64,000 nt of DNA, taken from Butyricimonas faecihominis. GTDB taxonomy: Bacteria > Bacteroidota > Bacteroidia > Bacteroidales > Marinifilaceae. A program made the position numbers and the translations under genes. Of the stretch, positions 63,281 to 64,000 are shown in pieces (positions within the stretch are counted from its first letter, which is position 1; each line of letters begins with the position of its first letter). The stretch is taken from contig NZ_AP028155.1 of NCBI RefSeq assembly GCF_033096445.1, positions 3,787,880 through 3,851,879 on the forward strand, given 5' to 3'. The notes under the pieces are model-generated. The model ran no database searches. It was not told the origin of the DNA and saw only the letters and a program-made list of their open reading frames with translations.

Positions 63281-64000
63281 ATGAAGTGGTGCCTAGGTTT
63301 ATGGATTGCATGCCTGTGGGCGTGCAATCCTATTAATGGAGTGCAGATTTCGGGTGATTTGTTTCATTATAAAGGGGATAAATTGTACTTTGAAATTTGC
63401 GGGCAAGATACAACGATAACTGTTGCTTTAGATAGTATGGGGAGTTTTGAGGCTGTTCTACCATTGACGAAAGCGGGTTATGTGCGATTGGCAAATGGGA
63501 AGGCCGCTTTTCCTCTTTATTTGCAACCGGGAAAGAGTGTTCGTTTGAAAATGGATGTGAAGAAAGTACAAGAGGGAGATTACGAATCCGTTGAGTTTTT
63601 AGAGGGGAGTAATTCAGAGACACGGATGATGGCTGATTATTATCAGAAACAATGGTTCCCGTCCACGCAAGAGATGTTTGTACTTCCGCCAAATGATTTT
63701 AGACAGATCATGGATTCTATTGTGCATTTTAATGATAGTATTATTTCTGCATTCGTGAAAAAGAATACTTGTGATCCGGCGTTTGTGAAATTATTTCGAA
63801 TACAAGTGAAAGTGCCGTTGGCAGCCTCTTATTTTTATTATCCCATGTATCATTCGTTATTGAACCGGGAAGATGAAAGTGAGATCCCCGCTGATTTCAA
63901 TATATTTGATCGGATGTTGCCAAAGAATGATATTGATGTTTATCAACGTGTGTATCGCTATAAAATTTACGAGGTTTCCTATTGGAATAATTTGCTGGGT
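63281..64000 (+). CDS. Lipoprotein, DUF4369/TlpA-like N-terminal part (runs off the window)
   Basis: At least 240 residues, open to the last base. Signal ending in LWAC near residue 15. The N-terminal strand pattern (ISGDLFHYKGDKLYFEICG, LDSMGSFEAVLPLTKAGYVRL, LYLQPGKSVRLKMD) resembles DUF4369, often followed by a TlpA thioredoxin domain in SusC/D loci. The thioredoxin part, if present, lies outside the window. The start ATG is 4 bp after the previous stop, so it is in the same operon. Confidence 0.65.
   Translation, partial: MKWCLGLWIACLWACNPINGVQISGDLFHYKGDKLYFEICGQDTTITVALDSMGSFEAVLPLTKAGYVRLANGKAAFPLYLQPGKSVRLKMDVKKVQEGDYESVEFLEGSNSETRMMADYYQKQWFPSTQEMFVLPPNDFRQIMDSIVHFNDSIISAFVKKNTCDPAFVKLFRIQVKVPLAASYFYYPMYHSLLNREDESEIPADFNIFDRMLPKNDIDVYQRVYRYKIYEVSYWNNLLG

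Noticed and set aside
1-64000. tRNA, rRNA, CRISPR array or prophage
   Set aside because: No cloverleaf, rRNA-like stretch, regularly spaced repeats or phage genes were recognised by eye in the gene-free stretches.

Overview
The window is bacterial chromosome from the phylum Bacteroidota, order Bacteroidales. The evidence is a SusC/SusD-type outer-membrane pair behind an ECF sigma/FecR pair, a fimbrillin-like lipoprotein, many Bacteroidales lipoprotein signals, promoters of the form TTTN-N19-TAnnTTTG, and almost no classical Shine-Dalgarno sites. The Odoribacteraceae (Butyricimonas/Odoribacter) seem plausible from protein flavour, but this is a guess that needs a search. No tRNA, rRNA, CRISPR array, IS element or prophage was seen.

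Layout. 1-10,700 is mostly housekeeping: the end of a conserved Bacteroidales protein, yceD-rpmF-fabH, two bactofilins, an M1 aminopeptidase lipoprotein, kdsB, frr, a TonB-C-domain protein, a U32 (TrhP-like) protein, and an outer-membrane barrel paired with a PCMD-type lipoprotein. 12,159-14,642 is a YfhO-type membrane protein. 14,754-28,226 is a surface-polysaccharide locus built as two convergent operons. The plus half holds a GT4, a flippase, an asparagine-synthase-like protein and a second GT4. The minus half holds WbpD-like acetyltransferase, WbpE-like aminotransferase, a GT4, a glucuronyl C5-epimerase-like protein, an asparagine synthase-type amidotransferase, a GT2 and a UDP-GlcNAc 2-epimerase (WecB/WbpI). 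Together these suggest a diacetamido-hexuronic acid that may be amidated and C5-epimerised. The WbpA- and WbpB-type dehydrogenases, an initiating transferase and a polymerase are not in the window.

28,358-39,920 is core again, all on the minus strand: a PpiD/SurA-like foldase, topA, a double-thioredoxin protein, lspA, a DksA/TraR-like protein with a degenerate zinc finger, and ileS. 40,382-44,094 is an operon of lysC with a GT2 and a GT39-like transferase. A Rpn/PD-(D/E)XK protein and a fimbrillin-like lipoprotein follow. 47,328-54,690 carries fbp, an ADP-forming acyl-CoA synthetase, two membrane proteins, a flavodoxin and a DPP-IV-like S9 peptidase. 54,859-64,000 is a SusC/D locus: ECF sigma, FecR anti-sigma, SusC with STN domain, a frameshifted SusD, and at least three further lipoproteins, the last running off the window.

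The most notable non-gene signals are a perfect 21-bp inverted repeat 123 bp apart whose right arm covers the ribosome-binding region and start of the ECF sigma gene, and several perfect hairpins without a U-tract at junctions between co-directional genes. I did not find a system I can defend as wholly new. The best candidates for follow-up are the polysaccharide locus and the sigma-factor inverted repeat.
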